Of a stretch of DNA of 5,989 bases, positions 5,462 to 5,989 are shown in pieces. The stretch covers positions 1 through 5,989 of the forward strand of contig JAUQXG010000113.1 of the NCBI GenBank assembly GCA_030834765.1, given 5' to 3'. How positions within the stretch are numbered: the stretch's first letter is position 1; every line of letters begins with the position of its first letter. Source of the DNA: Lutispora sp. Lineage in GTDB: Bacteria; Bacillota; Clostridia; Lutisporales; Lutisporaceae. The position numbers and the translations under genes were made by a program. The notes under the pieces are model-generated. The model made no database searches. It saw nothing but the letters and a program-made list of their open reading frames with translations, and was not told the DNA's origin.

Positions 5462-5989
5462 ATGAAATTAAAGTTTAAATTAGCCGTTTTATTATTTATA
5501 ATATGTATTAGTATTGTATTTCTTCTTTCGTCTAACTTTTTTAAAATTACCAATATTATTGTTGCAGGAAACAATAATGTGTCTAAAGAAGAAGTTATTA
5601 GATTGTCATCTATTTACTATGGGCAAAATATATTTCAGATTAATAAAAAGAAGTCAATGCGTAATATTCTTCAAAATCCATATTCTGAGTACATAAAAAT
5701 AAGCAGAAAGCTGCCAAGAACAGTTACAATTGATATAATAGAAAGAAAACCTATTGCCTTAGTGCCTTATGTTGGCTCATACTTGAGTATAGATAAAAAT
5801 GGAATAATTTTAGAAGTAAATACGAAAATAAATAAGACAGAGATACCAATCATTCAAGGATTAAAGTTTAATAATTTTAAAATAGGGCAGAAGCTAGACC
5901 TTGAAGTTAAGCAGCAATTTGATACTACAGTAAATATTATCAATGCGGTGAATAAAGCAGAATTTGTGAATGAAATAAGTGGTATAATT
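5462..5989 (+). CDS. ftsQ: FtsQ/DivIB-type cell division protein (5' part, runs off the window)
   Basis: The frame is open from ATG 5462 to the window end, 176 codons without a stop. FtsQ (DivIB in Gram-positives) is a bitopic membrane protein that links FtsB/DivIC and FtsL in the divisome and controls septal peptidoglycan synthesis. The protein has a short basic cytoplasmic tail (residues 1-6, MKLKFK), one membrane segment (about 7-23), then an extracellular POTRA domain (about 27-101). The POTRA starts FFKITNIIVAGNNNVSKEEV and ends in the family-typical RKLPRTVTIDIIERKPIALV (82-101). The following beta domain begins near YLSIDKNGIIL (107-117). The cytoplasmic tail is far shorter than that of B. 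subtilis DivIB. GAGGTG at 5452-5457 is the SD, with ATG 4 bases after it. The position at the end of the dcw block after murG and a mur gene fits divIB. The C-terminal part lies beyond the window. Confidence 0.9.
   Translation, partial: MKLKFKLAVLLFIICISIVFLLSSNFFKITNIIVAGNNNVSKEEVIRLSSIYYGQNIFQINKKKSMRNILQNPYSEYIKISRKLPRTVTIDIIERKPIALVPYVGSYLSIDKNGIILEVNTKINKTEIPIIQGLKFNNFKIGQKLDLEVKQQFDTTVNIINAVNKAEFVNEISGII

Noticed and set aside
5514..5696. A 60-codon plus-strand frame near the end of the window
   Set aside because: It is out of frame with ftsQ/divIB, whose membrane segment and POTRA motifs are clear across the same bases, and it has no SD of its own.

Overview
The window is part of a division and cell-wall (dcw) cluster from a low-GC, AT-rich Gram-positive bacterium, most likely a member of the Clostridia or a related Firmicute. 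The evidence is the gene order, the purine-rich Shine-Dalgarno (SD) sequences (AGGAG, AAGGAGGGG, GGAGG), the use of TTG and GTG starts, and protein motifs of Firmicute type. I cannot name a genus from the sequence alone.

All genes lie on the + strand. In order they are: the 3' end of mraY (1-359), murD (393-1754, TTG start), an FtsW/SpoVE-type SEDS gene (1758-2870), murG (2933-4054), murA (4142-5401, GTG start) and the 5' part of an ftsQ/divIB gene (5462 to the window end). Two starts are set downstream of the longest open frame because the SD, spacing and family length agree: murG at 2933 and murA at 4142. No stretch longer than 90 bases lacks a gene. There are no RNA genes, mobile elements or CRISPR arrays.

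The genes form one pathway. MurA makes the first committed UDP-MurNAc precursor. MurD adds D-Glu in the cytoplasm. MraY moves phospho-MurNAc-pentapeptide to undecaprenyl phosphate, and MurG adds GlcNAc to give lipid II. The SEDS protein polymerises lipid II, and FtsQ/DivIB belongs to the divisome that controls septal synthesis. B. subtilis has murB between murG and divIB; here that slot holds murA.

The coding content is ordinary. What stands out is in the gaps: each of the three intergenic gaps of 60 bases or more carries a dyad. In the ftsW-murG gap, a perfect 10+3+10 palindrome coincides with the -35 and spacer of a good housekeeping-type promoter candidate for murG. In the murG-murA gap, an anti-SD-like element (ACACCTCC) can pair over 8 bp with the murA ribosome binding site. 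In the murA-ftsQ gap there are two back-to-back palindromes. murA also contains a perfect 10-bp inverted repeat just before its catalytic cysteine codon. These are sequence observations; any regulatory role is inference.
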